DNA of 64,000 nt from Camellia lanceoleosa (GCA_025200525.1 CM045767.1:115566021-115630020), one strand, 5' to 3'. Shown: positions 46,211 to 56,843, numbered from the stretch's first letter. Made by a program: numbers and translations. Notes: a model not told the origin generated them from the sequence alone.

Positions 46211-48117
46211 AAGTCATCCTCATGCATGGAGGGGGTTACAAAATTTTGTGAGCAAAATTTTCCTCTCTCTCTCTAGAACTCTCTCTCTCCTCATTTTGTG
46301 CTTGAAAGTAAACTTTCTCTACATATTTGCACTAGCACCCTTAGCCAAACACCTTCACCTTAGAGTAAAGGTTCTTGGTGGTCTTGTTTGGGCTCCTAAG
46401 GTTGGTTTTAGCTCAGAATATTGGTTGTTTTGTTGTTGTGCTTCAAAGCTATAAGCTTACCTCTTTTAAGCTTTGTTTTGGTTAAGTGATTGGCCATCTT
46501 TTTACACTACTTTGAGGCTGGTTTTAACCTCTAAAAACTCTATTTTTTAAGGTTCTAAAATGTTGTTTTGAGTCTTTGTTTAGTTAAGGAGTGATTACCT
46601 CCCTTTGCTCTTTGGCTTGAAAAGCCTTTTGAGCCAACTTTCAAAGCTTTTAAAACAATCTGTTCTTGGCCTTGTAACCACTGAATTCTAGGAGAATTTT
46701 AGTAGCAAAAATTTGGTCTTGAGATCCAAAAGAGGAGGGGGTGGCCTCCCCTCCTTATGTCTTCTTTGCAAGTGTTGATGGCCCAACATGTGAGCATGTT
46801 TTTCTACCATCTCATGGCTTCATCTCAGCATGTTTTTGTGACTTTTTTGACCTGCTTTAGTTCTATTTTTGGCTGATTGGGTCACTTGTTGCTTGCTTCT
46901 TACACTTGTAATGTAATCATGCCTACTAGCTTAACATGCTTAATGAATTAGCATATCATTTTAGCTTGTGTTAGCTCCATCTCAGCATGCTTTTGCTCAT
47001 ATTTTGGCATGCTTTAACTCTATTTTGAGTGGTCTTGGTCATATATGCTTTGCCTTGCATGGCTATAGTGTAATGCCCCTTACTAGCTTTGTGTTTTAAA
47101 GCCTCTAGCATGCTTTGCTTGGGTTGTTTGCATGCCATAGCATCATTTAGCATGTGATTTCAGAGCATATATCATTGTCACACTCTCACATATTCCACTC
47201 TTTCATTGCTTTTGAGAGTTATGCTTTGTGTCTTGCTTGTGAGCCAACATGCGAGCATGTTTTTCTTGCCTTTTGTGCCTAAGTTTCAACATGTTTAGGT
47301 CATTGTTTTGGCATGATGTAGCTCTGTTTTGAGCTGATTTGGTCATTTGAGCATTGTATTGCATGCCTCTACTGTTGTGTCCTTCACTAGTTTCAATGCT
47401 TTTGGTTTTTGGAACATGCTGTGCATGAGTTGCTTGCATGTTGTAACATTATTTGTCATGCCATTTCAGCACTAAAAACATCTACAACCTCCCCCATTTC
47501 TTCATTTTTCAATTTGTTTTGAGGGTAGTTAATCTTATGTTTGTGTTTAAGCTTGAGATAGAGTTCATGCTCAATGGCTTTAACTCTCTTGTGAGGGTTC
47601 CTCCTAGCCAAAGGCATGAGCTCTCTCATGTCTTAAACCATCCTTTGGTTGACCCCTCTCTCATTAGAGGACTCTCACATTGAACTTAACCAGTTAAAGA
47701 ATGACTCGGTAATGTTAAAATGTGTAAACAAGAAATGAATCAAGCCAAACATGACAAAGATAAACATTGTTGTGTTGCATTGCATTGCATTGTGTTCAAT
47801 CAGACGTTATATTGAACACAAGGTAGATTGGTCCATTTCATACTCCAAGTGATGAAATGAGCCAATCTCCTTTGTCTCTATCACCTTTGATCACGCATGA
47901 TAGAGTGGTGGTCTTAAGTCTTATTTTTGTGCATTTATTGAATGTGTACAACTTGGATCTTTGGCCATCATGCATTGAGATGCTTGATTAGTGGTTTTGG
48001 ATCCAAGAAGTGCCACTCATTTGATGTTTTGAGATGATAAGGAGGGGGCACAGTATAAACATATCCTTGGGAGACCCTTCATTTTCCTCTATTTGAGCTC
48101 TGTTGCAGAATGGTGAT

Positions 48118-48245
48118 CCAGCACACTAGTGGCCGACAGTGCTTCATCAGTGGCCGGTAAGGCTTCCTTCTTGGTCAGTAGTGCACCTCTTTGGCCGGCA
48201 GGTGGCCGGCAGCAAGCCATCATGGCCGGTAGGCCACTGGTGCAC
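48118..48245 (+). repeat. Downstream GGCCGG-rich patch of the 3.9-kb solo LTR
   Basis: At least six GGCCG motifs in about 125 bp, including AGTGGCCGGTAAGG, GGCCGGCAGGTGGCCGGCAG and ATGGCCGGTAGGCCACTGG. It is the counterpart of the U3 patch at 46031-46110. Confidence 0.7.
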
Positions 48246-49757
48246 TCCCTAGCAGTGATTTGGTAAAATGGTGTAGAGAGTTCTTGGAATAACCCTGCAA
48301 ACAGAGCCTCTCAAGAGCAAATCGGAGGGCGTTTCGGGGCGGCGATCGAGAACATGCATCATTCATTACCCAAGGCAGAGCTGAGGCAGCCTATTTTACA
48401 TATCTTGCATGCTTAGTTAGTTGTTATAATTAATTAGTTTGCTAATTGATTAAGTGTTGCAATAATTAAGTAACTTAGTTTAACTATTTCTTTATTGGTT
48501 TGTAATAATTAGTAAGTAGTTTACTAGTTATTCGATTGGTTTGTAATAATTAGTCTAATTAGTTTAATTAGATTAGTTGATTAGCTTAGCTTAGTGTAGC
48601 TTAGCTTATTCATTCGGACCCTCCTTCGCAAGGGCATAATGTTGTAATAAGGGTGCGTGTGTGTACATGTCTTTTAACCCCACGTCTTTCTCTCTTTTAT
48701 TTAACTGCTTTCGATGGTTAGATTAGGGCACGTTTTGATTAGCATACCTTATGCTTGCATGATTACATCATTCATTTGTCTTGCATGTACTGGGCTCAAC
48801 GCATCATTCAAACTGCATCGTATTTCAATACCTATTTGAATACGTGTATCAAATTGTTGCATTCATATGCCATCTTAGATAGCCGAGCCTATTTAGTTGC
48901 ATTATTGCATGTGTTGCATTAGGCATCTCGTATAGTTAGGATCATACATATTTCTAACTAGCTTTTGTTTTAGCTCGGAGTACACTGTAAGTTTTATGCT
49001 TTAATATACTTGCATGAGTGTGAGTACTGCCATGATAGCATGCTTACCATGAGGCTATTTGCTTAAGTGATTAACTGCATGAGTGCTTGTGGATGAAGGC
49101 TTTGTTGCCTGAATTGGGACAATTCGACAATTACGAGTTTTAAGCCCACTTTGCGAAGTGGCAAATCATGTTTTTAAGCCCACTTGAGGGTGGCAAATCC
49201 GCGCTTTAGCCCACTTGCGAGTGGCATTTTCAAACCATTTTTCTGAAAACAAACATGAGTCGAAATGTTCCAATTCTTGCGATTTAGTCTATACTTGTAT
49301 GATGTGTGCATCACATAGTAAAGTTAGCTAATAATCAAAACAAGAACACATGTGTTTTTAAAACAACATATCATGTTTAGTAGAGGCCGATCCTTTGATT
49401 GGGAGAGCGGAGGTGCTCATTTCAGGACCTTCCCCTCTCGTACCCAAGTTCCCAAGCCGAGGTAACTTTGGTGATGACGGACACGTGGCCTTTGGCACGA
49501 GTCAGGGTTTCCTAAATTTCCCAAAATAAAATATTTAGGTAGCGACTCTGTAATCTGGCAAAGCAATCCATTTTTGGCGCTTTTTGATTCAAAATCGATT
49601 TTCCAAAACAATTTGCCAGATTTGGACTCTTTGGTGTTTATCAGTCTCACATTGCACTTTGTGAGATTAGATTCAGAACCGTGACAGGAGTCCAAACTGT
49701 AGAGGACCAATTCGTACCTCTCCGAAAGGGGGGTGCGCGAAGAAAGTCGAGTCTACA

Positions 49758-50538
49758 AGTTAATAGGACCTTGATTGCCTAGACTAGTAGAGCCCGTATT
49801 TACCTTTTTGAGAGGCACAACACTAGATCTTCTGTGGTCTCTTTCCCAAAATCGCTTCTTTTGACTAGGTTCCCCAAAACGTGAGCCTTTAATTCCTTTT
49901 TCGGCGATGTATACTCGATCCACTACTCCTGCATATGTTAGCATCTTCAGAACTTCAATCTTGTTTTTGTTGTCATTATCTAAGTCGACTTCGAACTTCG
50001 TAGCTTTTCAGGCTTCTGTGAGAATGACATATATTGCGAATCAGGCTAGTTGAGTGAATTGTCTTTCATATTCGGCCACCGACATTGTTCCTTGCTTTAG
50101 ATGTATAAATTCTGATGCCTTTTGTTCTCGCAGTGAATTCGGAAAGTATTTTTCGTAAAATACTTCCAAGAATCTTGCCTAAGTCACAATTTCTTCTTTT
50201 TCTAGGGTGAGAAGCCACCATTCCTGCGCATTATTTTTGAAAGTGAAAATGGCAAAAGTTACCTTCTGATTTTCTATGCAAGGCAGCGCCCAAAAAATCT
50301 TCTCCATATCCCTAACCTAAGCTTCTATTATCAATGGGTTTGAACCGCCGATGAATGTGGTGGGCTTTAGATCCTGGAACTGTTTTATCGTAATCGGCTC
50401 TTCTCGTTGTTCTAGCATTCCGTTGTTTATGTTGGTTTGCAGGGCCTACAAAAAGCTGGTAACTGCTTTTTCCATAATTCATTCCATTGACTTAGTTCTG
50501 CTGACTGATGACCCGGTTCTGTTATTATCATTGGCCAT
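49758..50538 (-). pseudogene. Tekay-B gag, N-terminal part
   Basis: The likely ATG is at 50536-50538 (MANDNNRTGSS). The reading continues with TIKQFQDLKPTTFIGGSNP, then MEKIFWALPC, EWWLLTLEKEEIVT, ARFLEVFYEKYFPNSLREQ and HLKQGTMSVAEYERQFTQLA, the standard capsid of Tekay/Del elements. About six in-frame stops interrupt it, many at former Trp or Gln codons (TGA/TAG/TAA), as expected from C-to-T decay of methylated DNA. It ends at the solo LTR junction after GNQGPIN. The 49944-49753 frame is part of it. Confidence 0.88.
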
Positions 50539-51417
50539 TACTACAAGATAAATTTAGTAGAAATAGTTTACTGAGCATGGCATCATATGTATAAAGCATC
50601 ATATATATATATAGAACACCAGCTTTCCTATTGATACAAAGATAGTGTTAGTACTACATTCTTATCCAAAAGTTAAAAGTTATGTCAGTGTCTAATCTTT
50701 GAGTACAAAAATAAGGATTAGAACTAATCGTGGTTAGCTCCAAAAAAAAACAAAAACAAAAGGATCCTTATTTCCAGTGTCTAGTCAAATAGCCATGGAA
50801 AGTACCGTTGCATAAGAAGCTCAAATTCTCATCCCAGCTGCACTACCCTGAAACATACCCATGCTGCCTGAACTGTATAAAGAGGGACAGACTGTAGGTA
50901 CCCCCAAAATGCTCAATCGACGATCCACCCAAGTATCTCGACATATGTTAAGTCATTGTTAAAATCAACATTCTGGACATTAATAATGTCCAAAAGGCTA
51001 GGGATGTTGGTGAATATATAGTCTTCGGGGTAAACATGCCCCCTCCTTTCGACATAACTCGAGGGCAAAGGGCCAACTATGTAGTGAGGGTGGTCAAATC
51101 ATGATTGGCCTGTACATATATTGGTCGTCCCATCAGTTGGTCAAGGCCCGGATGTAGTTGCCTGACTATGTCTTCAGAGTCTCCCCATCTTTCTGGCGAG
51201 GTGAGGGGCATAGTGCACTCCTAAGATTCCCTCCAAACTCATGGCCTCAAGCTCATTCCAGAATGCCTCACTAAGAATAAACTTGGACATCCCTATATCA
51301 CCAAAATTAGTCATGGTAAAAACGTAAGATTCTACATAGAAAGACTAACGTCGCATGTGAAAACGATTTATTTCCTTATTTATTATTATTCCTATTATTT
51401 TATTTTTTTGGTTGAAA
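50539..51417 (-). other. Tekay-B leader
   Basis: Non-coding region between the primer-binding site and gag. A small AT microsatellite (ATATATATAT near 50602) is present; no gene is seen. Confidence 0.6.
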
Positions 51418-51436
51418 CCATTGCTCTGATACTACC
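51418..51436 (-). other. Tekay-B primer-binding site
   Basis: The minus strand reads GGTAGTATCAGAGCAATGG two bases after the LTR end GTCGTGACA. It differs by one base from TGGTATCAGAGC, the primer-binding site for initiator tRNA-Met. Confidence 0.88.
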
Positions 51437-51438
51437 TT

Positions 51439-52720
51439 TGTCACGACCCAACCCCCGGATGCTTAGGACTGGAATCAACTTATTAATTTTGATTGAACAA
51501 ATTAAGTGGCGCAAGCAGAAGCGAAATAAAAGTAAGGAAATAATTAAATAGATAATTAACTTCATTAATTATCCTACTATTTAAATAAAAAGGAAATTCA
51601 TCCATCGGCTTTTATTATTTTATTGTTCGGTAATCAACAATAAAATGAAGAAAAAGTAAGAAAAGGAAAAATAAAAATAAAAATAAAAATGTCAACAACA
51701 AGTTCGGCGCTGGTCCACTATACGAGGTTATAATCCTTCCTTATATTTCATCACCTAAAATGGGTAATAGCTATAAGCACATAATAGAGTGAGAGATATT
51801 ATACCAAGAGTATAAAGGCACAAAATAATCATGGATAGGTGTTTAAATTAAAACATAAACATAACTTGATTTGAATAAACAAATTATTTAAGTGGCAGCA
51901 ACTGAAAGCCAAAAATTATGCAGGTAAATAACCATAACCACAGTACAGAACAGAATAAAACAAAGGCCACTAGAGTAACAATCAGAACAGAGGTTAATGG
52001 ATCCATGACAAACAAAAAGCCACAAAGTGACCAATCAGAGACTAATGGTTATTTAAGTCCCCCAAAGCATGGGACTCCCATGGTGGTACTTACCAAAAAT
52101 AAATATTTATATAAACATTGTCAAATAACTTCTAAAATTTAAACAATCATATGCATGGGTTTCAATTTAAGCAAATAGAGTTCAAAAAATAATTAACATA
52201 ATTGAAATATTAATATAATGTATGAAACATAAATTGCATAAAATAAATTGCAGTAACTCAAGATATATGTAAAATATTTTATGGTGACTCAATGTATAAT
52301 ATAACTCACCTTAGTATTAATACTTTCCATTTACTTCTCTGTTTACCGAAATTCCCCTTTTTTACTGATGGACCACACCTCTCTTGCTCCTTTTTTCCTA
52401 CTCGAAGCACCCTTTTATAGGTGCTTCCCAGCCTCTAATCCATTTACACCCCCCCCTCCCAAAAGGAACCACATGGTATCACCACGTGGCCTTTCCTTTG
52501 CTAGCATGCTTATCCTTTCGGATAAGCATCTTGATCCATTTTTTTTTTATTTTTTTTATTTTAAGCTTATCTACAACAATTATTACCTTAATTCTATATT
52601 GACCCTAGCTAATAGAATAATTGCACAATAACTCCTAATTTGAAGTTAAAATACATTTTATCATATACATTTATAAATTCAAAATTTTATTTACTTTAAT
52701 TCAGCATATGGGCTGTCACA
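51439..52720 (-). repeat. Tekay-B 5' LTR (1282 bp)
   Basis: Plus-strand text starts TGTCACGACCCAACCCCC and ends GGGCTGTCACA. It matches the LTR at 22721-25914 and shows the empty site of the TATAGCGA-family insertion. It is flanked by GAATG at 52721-52725. Open frames inside it (for example 52368-52631) are chance. Confidence 0.92.
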
Positions 52721-53019
52721 GAATGAATCTGATCCCTTCCGAGCAGCAGGTTGTAATTTGAGGTGGAGTCAATCACAAAAAATGTTGCTCCCATCACCCT
52801 GGCTCCTACTTGCAATTGCAAGGCAATTATTTCCCTAGTGTCAAATGACCCGCCTGAAAAGTCACTCATAGAAACATCAGAAGGGATTAAATCATCAACA
52901 ATTTTGCCAATGACACTCAAAATTCTGGTGGGCCAAACGTTCACAATAGCCCCATTATCAATTAACACCTTGGTCAAAGGACAACCGTTCAAGTGAGCAC
53001 TCACATACAAAGGCCTCAA
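52721..53019 (-). pseudogene. Tat-A protease, N-terminal part
   Basis: Aspartic protease with RPLYVSAHLNGCPLTKVLID, then the active-site motif IDNGAIVNVWP (the DNGA form common in Tat elements; Trp replaces the usual Leu) and NLLLGRDQIH at the Tekay-B junction. The frame is uninterrupted over about 100 residues. It continues at 22720 with NGCVPSS once the 30-kb insert and one duplication are removed. Confidence 0.88.
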
Positions 53020-56000
53020 GCATCTTATAACTTCTGGTTTGGGTTACTGAAGTACCACATTCTCACTACTACCAGTTTTAACCACCTGAATAGACTTGTC
53101 AACTTTCTCTCTAGGCCTACTCTCCTCTGTCATCATCACAACAGGCTCTGATATATCTTCTACATCATTTTTTAGTTGCTCTAACTAGCCAGGTTTTACC
53201 TCAAACCTTTTTGGTAAGGCCAAAATCATGTTACAATTAGGGTTTGCAGGCAGAGAGCCAAACCTAATTGCATCCAATCTTTCACTAAAGTCCCCAGAAC
53301 TTTCTAAATTTGTATCTTCCTTGCTGTCGATAGGGCCACATTTGACTTACCTGCCACCACAATACTCCTATCAGTCATCACCTCATCTTCCACTCTCTCT
53401 TTATCAGAAAGAAAAGCTTTAGATATCTCCTCTAACTGTCTCCTAAGGAGAATCTTTCTAGGTGCTTTGCCCACCCCTTTCTTCTCTGTTTTGCTTGACT
53501 CAACACCTTCTTTTTTCACATTCTCTCTCACCCAAATCAAATTGTTTTGATCATTTCTCTTTGGATTGTCACCCTCCTTTGTTGAGAACATGGCATGAAA
53601 CTTTCTTTGTTCTCTTCTCACCTGAGTCCTGGTTGGACCCATAGGCTTCCACCCTGACAAAGGAAACTTTGGATGTATCACACCTTTCCAACCAACATAT
53701 GTAGGCACTGGTGGCTTCACCATCCTTGGTTGCACTAGGGGATAAGCCTGTGGAAACCTCACCCCTTGGCCATGAAATTGCCCTTGCTTGAAAAACCTTT
53801 GACCTTGGCCAATAAATGGCCTTTGAAATGGTCTTGGCACAAATGCTGGTCTCTGAACATGACTAGGGCTACTAGATGGCCTCTTAAAAAACCTCTGACC
53901 TTGGCCAATAAATGGCCTTTGAAATGGTCTTGGCACAAATGCTAGTCTCTGAACATGACTAGGGCCACTAGATGGCCTCTGATCTTTCAACTACCTTACT
54001 TTATCTCTAATCCTTTTTGCTCCATGAAGAGAAGGATACAAAGGCTGCCAGCTAAATAAAAATGGACCATCCTCCTCACCATATGACCTGTCGACAGGCC
54101 CAAGGATCCCAGGGTCCTGCCCATCAAACAACAATTTGTCTCCAATGAAAACCTAAAGGTCACCTCCACCTAAGGTATTAAACCTTAAACCATGATCCTT
54201 CACAGTCTCCTTCAACTTGTCAACCAAAATTGCTTGCAATTTTTCCTTTTCAGTCCCACATCTTGAGCACACAAACTTGTCCTGATCTATCACTTTCTGT
54301 CCCTTTTCTTGCTTCTCCTTGTGAATCCTCTCCAAGTTAGACAACAAAACAGTTGGGTTTGGTGCCTTCCTTTTAATGCTAGCTGACACCATATGGATTG
54401 GTGCCATTTTTGGAAAAGGATTGATGTCCATTACCATAACTCCTCTCTACTTCTCTACATATTTCAACAGTCCCTTCTGTATCAAGTCCTACACACAATT
54501 TCTAAAAGTTATACAATTGTTGATAGAATGTCTAAAAGTATTATGCTATTTACAATATTCTTTTCCTATTCTGTCTTGTTCTTTTGGAATTACATATCCA
54601 GGGGACAATGTTAAAAATTTATTAGCCAATAACTCATCAAAAATGGCATCAGCTTTAGACAAATCGAAAGAATATTGCCTAAATGTAGGGTTTATATTTC
54701 TTTTGACTAGCTAAGTTACTGACATGTTCACTGGTTTGTCCACTTTCCTCAAAGTCCTACAAACCACTGGTGTTTTGCCAACCACTTGAGCCACATCAAC
54801 ATTAACTTAAGCTTCTACATCAACCTCTTGGAAATAAATCCCATAGGAATTTGCATTCCTATGCCTTTCCTCTCTAAGTATTGATTCATATCTTGTTGCC
54901 TTAGATGACAACTCAAACAAATCTCTAAACTCCATCCCCTCAAACATCTTTCTCAATTCAAACTCTAACCCATTCTGGGCCATTCTTACAATCTCAACTT
55001 CAAGCATGTATATCCGACACCTACTTTTTGCCTTTTTAAATCTGTCAATGAACTACTATGCACTCTCAGAAAATTTTTGCCTTATTTCAAACAGATCAAC
55101 CAAGGTTACCTTAGGCTCAGTCCTATAGAACTGGGCATGAAACTAGTTTTCCATCTCCACCCAAATATGGATTGAATTAGCAAGCAAGTTAATGAACCAT
55201 GTAAAAGCAGTTCTAGACAAAGAATGTGGAAACAACCTCATTTTAAGTATGTCATTATTTCCTACTTCTCCACATTGTAAAGTAAACCTCCCTATGTGTT
55301 CAATTGTTGATTAATTTTCCTCACCATGAAACAAAGAAAACTCAGGCACTTTATATTTCTATGAAAAGGTTCCTCATCTACCCACTGTGGGTATGGCTTC
55401 CCAAATCTAGGCCTTTCAGGCCTACTCATCCCTGGACCATAAAGGTCTTGAATAATTTGGATGATTTGATCCCTCTGAAAATTATCACCATAATTAAAAG
55501 CATCTTGCCCCCCATACCCATAATTATTTTTCATAAGGCTCATGTCTGTCAACATGTAAAGGGGGTGCTGGACCTCTTGGCCTTTGGCTATTACCAAATG
55601 GTTCATGATACATGTCAAGCCTATACACTTCAGGATATACACCCATATTCCCAAAATTATTGATTATTTGATTTCCATAACCCACATTAGGAACTTCTCT
55701 ATACCCAACATTTTCAAACCCTTCATTATAATTTTCAAAAACCGCATTAGTTCTTGGCCTTATATTAAGATAACCATTAAATTCTATGTTAAACAAATTT
55801 TTGTTTTCTACTCCTTTTTGGCCATATAGTGGATTAGAAAAAACATTTGACCCAAGTTGCTCTCTAGGCCAATTTCCTTAAATTTTAACATTTAGGGTTT
55901 GGAATACTTCATGCATTCTTTCTTTAGCAGTTGGGTCCCTATAAAAGGACATTGACTCACCAACTGGCTGATGTGGCATACCAGTTGGTGGTAGCATGTA

Positions 56001-56369
56001 TGCACCCCTTGCCTTTGAAGACACCTTATGTGCCTTTACTTCACTCTGACTTGTATACTCTATCGATGGAGCTTTCAACACACTCCTCACTTCTCCCAAA
56101 AGAATTTGGTTCTCCTCCAGTGACTAGTTTGCCAGTGCATCCCTTATCTGAGCCACCAAGACCCCTGTTAGAATTTTGACATGGCCACTTGTCTGGCCTT
56201 CTATACTCACTACTTGGCCACTCATTTGGCCTTTCTAGGCCACTACTTGGCCTACATGCTGAGCAACACCATCATCAGCCAAGACCAAGTCTTGGTCCAT
56301 CTCTTCCTCCTCCAACTCAGCAAGCTTCTTCTTATAATGCTTATCAACCTTTTTCTTTGCCTTCACCAT
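53020..56369 (-). pseudogene. Tat-A gag
   Basis: Probable ATG at 56367-56369 (MVKAKKKVDKHYKKKLAELEEEE), 27 bases after the primer-binding site. One TAG at 56235-56237 interrupts it before GQTSGH, and the frame continues to VFQTLNVKI near 55880. Further fragments lie at 55796-55292, 55007-54807 (capsid end, FRDLFELSSKATRYE), 54600-54440 (GKEYCK ... HNTFRHSINNC, a knuckle-like motif), 54437-54153 (DKFVCSRCGTEKEKL) and 53990-53304 (Pro/Arg/Gln-rich, with a 32-residue tandem repeat). Many stops and frameshifts are present. Confidence 0.8.
53787..53978 (-). repeat. 96-bp in-frame tandem duplication in Tat-A gag
   Basis: Two consecutive 96-bp units encode 32-residue repeats, each containing SHVQR, AFVPRPFQRPFIGQGQRFFK. 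They differ at only a few positions, so the duplication is recent relative to the decay of the rest of gag, or has been homogenised. Confidence 0.88.
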
Positions 56370-56396
56370 TCTTTTGTCCAAATTACGCAAGATGTG

Positions 56397-56413
56397 TCCC
56401 AACGGGCGTGCCA
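56397..56413 (-). other. Tat-A primer-binding site
   Basis: The minus strand reads TGGCACGCCCGTTGGGA shortly after the LTR end TTTTTATTAGCA, with CCA complementarity at its start. It fits a tRNA 3' end; the tRNA was not identified. Confidence 0.7.
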
Positions 56414-56418
56414 AAAAT

Positions 56419-56843
56419 TGCTAATAAAAATTATGCTAACTCCCAATCAACAAGAATTAAACAACAATTTTAACTAAACAATCAAACAAGAACAATCAAG
56501 CGACTGTGTTTTTTTATTCAAATGCCTAAAAAGTATAAGGATTTCTTTGGAACAAAAGTTACAATCAACAAGATCAAACAAAGTAAACAAAGCAAACTAA
56601 AGATGATTTCAAGATGATACCAACAATGTTCACAAAAGTTTACAAAGACACGAATTATAGAAGAAACTACTCCTAAACTAAGAAAGCTATTCCTAGATTA
56701 TGCTAAGTCTAAAACTAGTTCTTTGTGTTGTTGTTGATGTCCTCTCTCTCTGCAAATTTATGGCCTTTATACTTCTTATTTCCCACACCCCCATGATCTC
56801 CTCAATCTGTAATTGTTGTTGTGTAACTGTTGTAACTGCTTCC
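56419..56843 (-). repeat. Tat-A 5' LTR, truncated
   Basis: Matches 13250-13608 closely and in the same order. The match stops at GTAACTGCTTCCTA (56843), where the GAGCCGAGC-rich hAT-like terminus begins. The remaining 380 or so bp of the LTR, present at 13609-13987, are absent from the rest of the window. Confidence 0.88.

Larger units (their letters stand above)
45835..49757 (+). repeat. Solo LTR in Tekay-B gag (3923 bp)
   Basis: Starts TGTAGACACCCCATTTTTTA and ends GAGTCTACA. Flanking 5-mers are GGTTA (45830-45834) and AGTTA (49758-49762), one mismatch. Removing the insert and one duplication joins NQGPIN to PRSGTIPN in gag. It belongs to the Tat-C LTR family. TATA-like CTATATATAG lies at 46201-46210. 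GC-rich patches lie at about 46031-46110 and 48118-48245. The region 46400-48050 is AT-rich, with many GCATG-containing stretches and no convincing gene. Confidence 0.92.
22721..52720 (-). mobile_element. Tekay-B: Tekay/Del-type chromovirus
   Basis: A Ty3/gypsy element on the minus strand, with LTRs at 51439-52720 (5') and 22721-25914 (3', interrupted), a primer-binding site at 51418-51436 and a polypurine tract at 25915-25927. Domains run gag (50538-49758, 45834-45456), PR (45455-45025), RT (28573-27967), RNase H (27960-27230) and INT with chromodomain (27229-25928). Its target duplication is CAATG (22716-22720) against GAATG (52721-52725), one mismatch. Without inserts it is about 7.7 kb. 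It is interrupted by Tat-C, by a 3.9-kb solo LTR in gag, and by a TATAGCGA-family LTR in its 3' LTR. Confidence 0.88.
13248..56843 (-). mobile_element. Tat-A: outermost Ty3/gypsy Tat-type element
   Basis: An LTR retrotransposon on the minus strand, assembled from dispersed segments: 3' LTR and integrase end (13248-14405), integrase middle (16991-17459), integrase start through the protease end (19478-22720), and protease start, gag, primer-binding site and 5' LTR (52721-56843). The segments are interrupted by two solo LTRs and by the 30-kb Tekay-B element. After removing inserts and one target duplication each, about 9.0 kb remains in the order LTR-gag-PR-RT-RNH-aRNH-INT-LTR. Lineage follows from the second RNase H domain and the integrase motifs. 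Its 5' LTR is truncated, so a target duplication cannot be tested. Confidence 0.85.

Noticed and set aside
46400..48050. Host gene captured in the long LTR
   Set aside because: Only short unrelated frames are present, composition is AT-rich with GCATG runs, and the equivalent region in the other long LTR encodes nothing similar.
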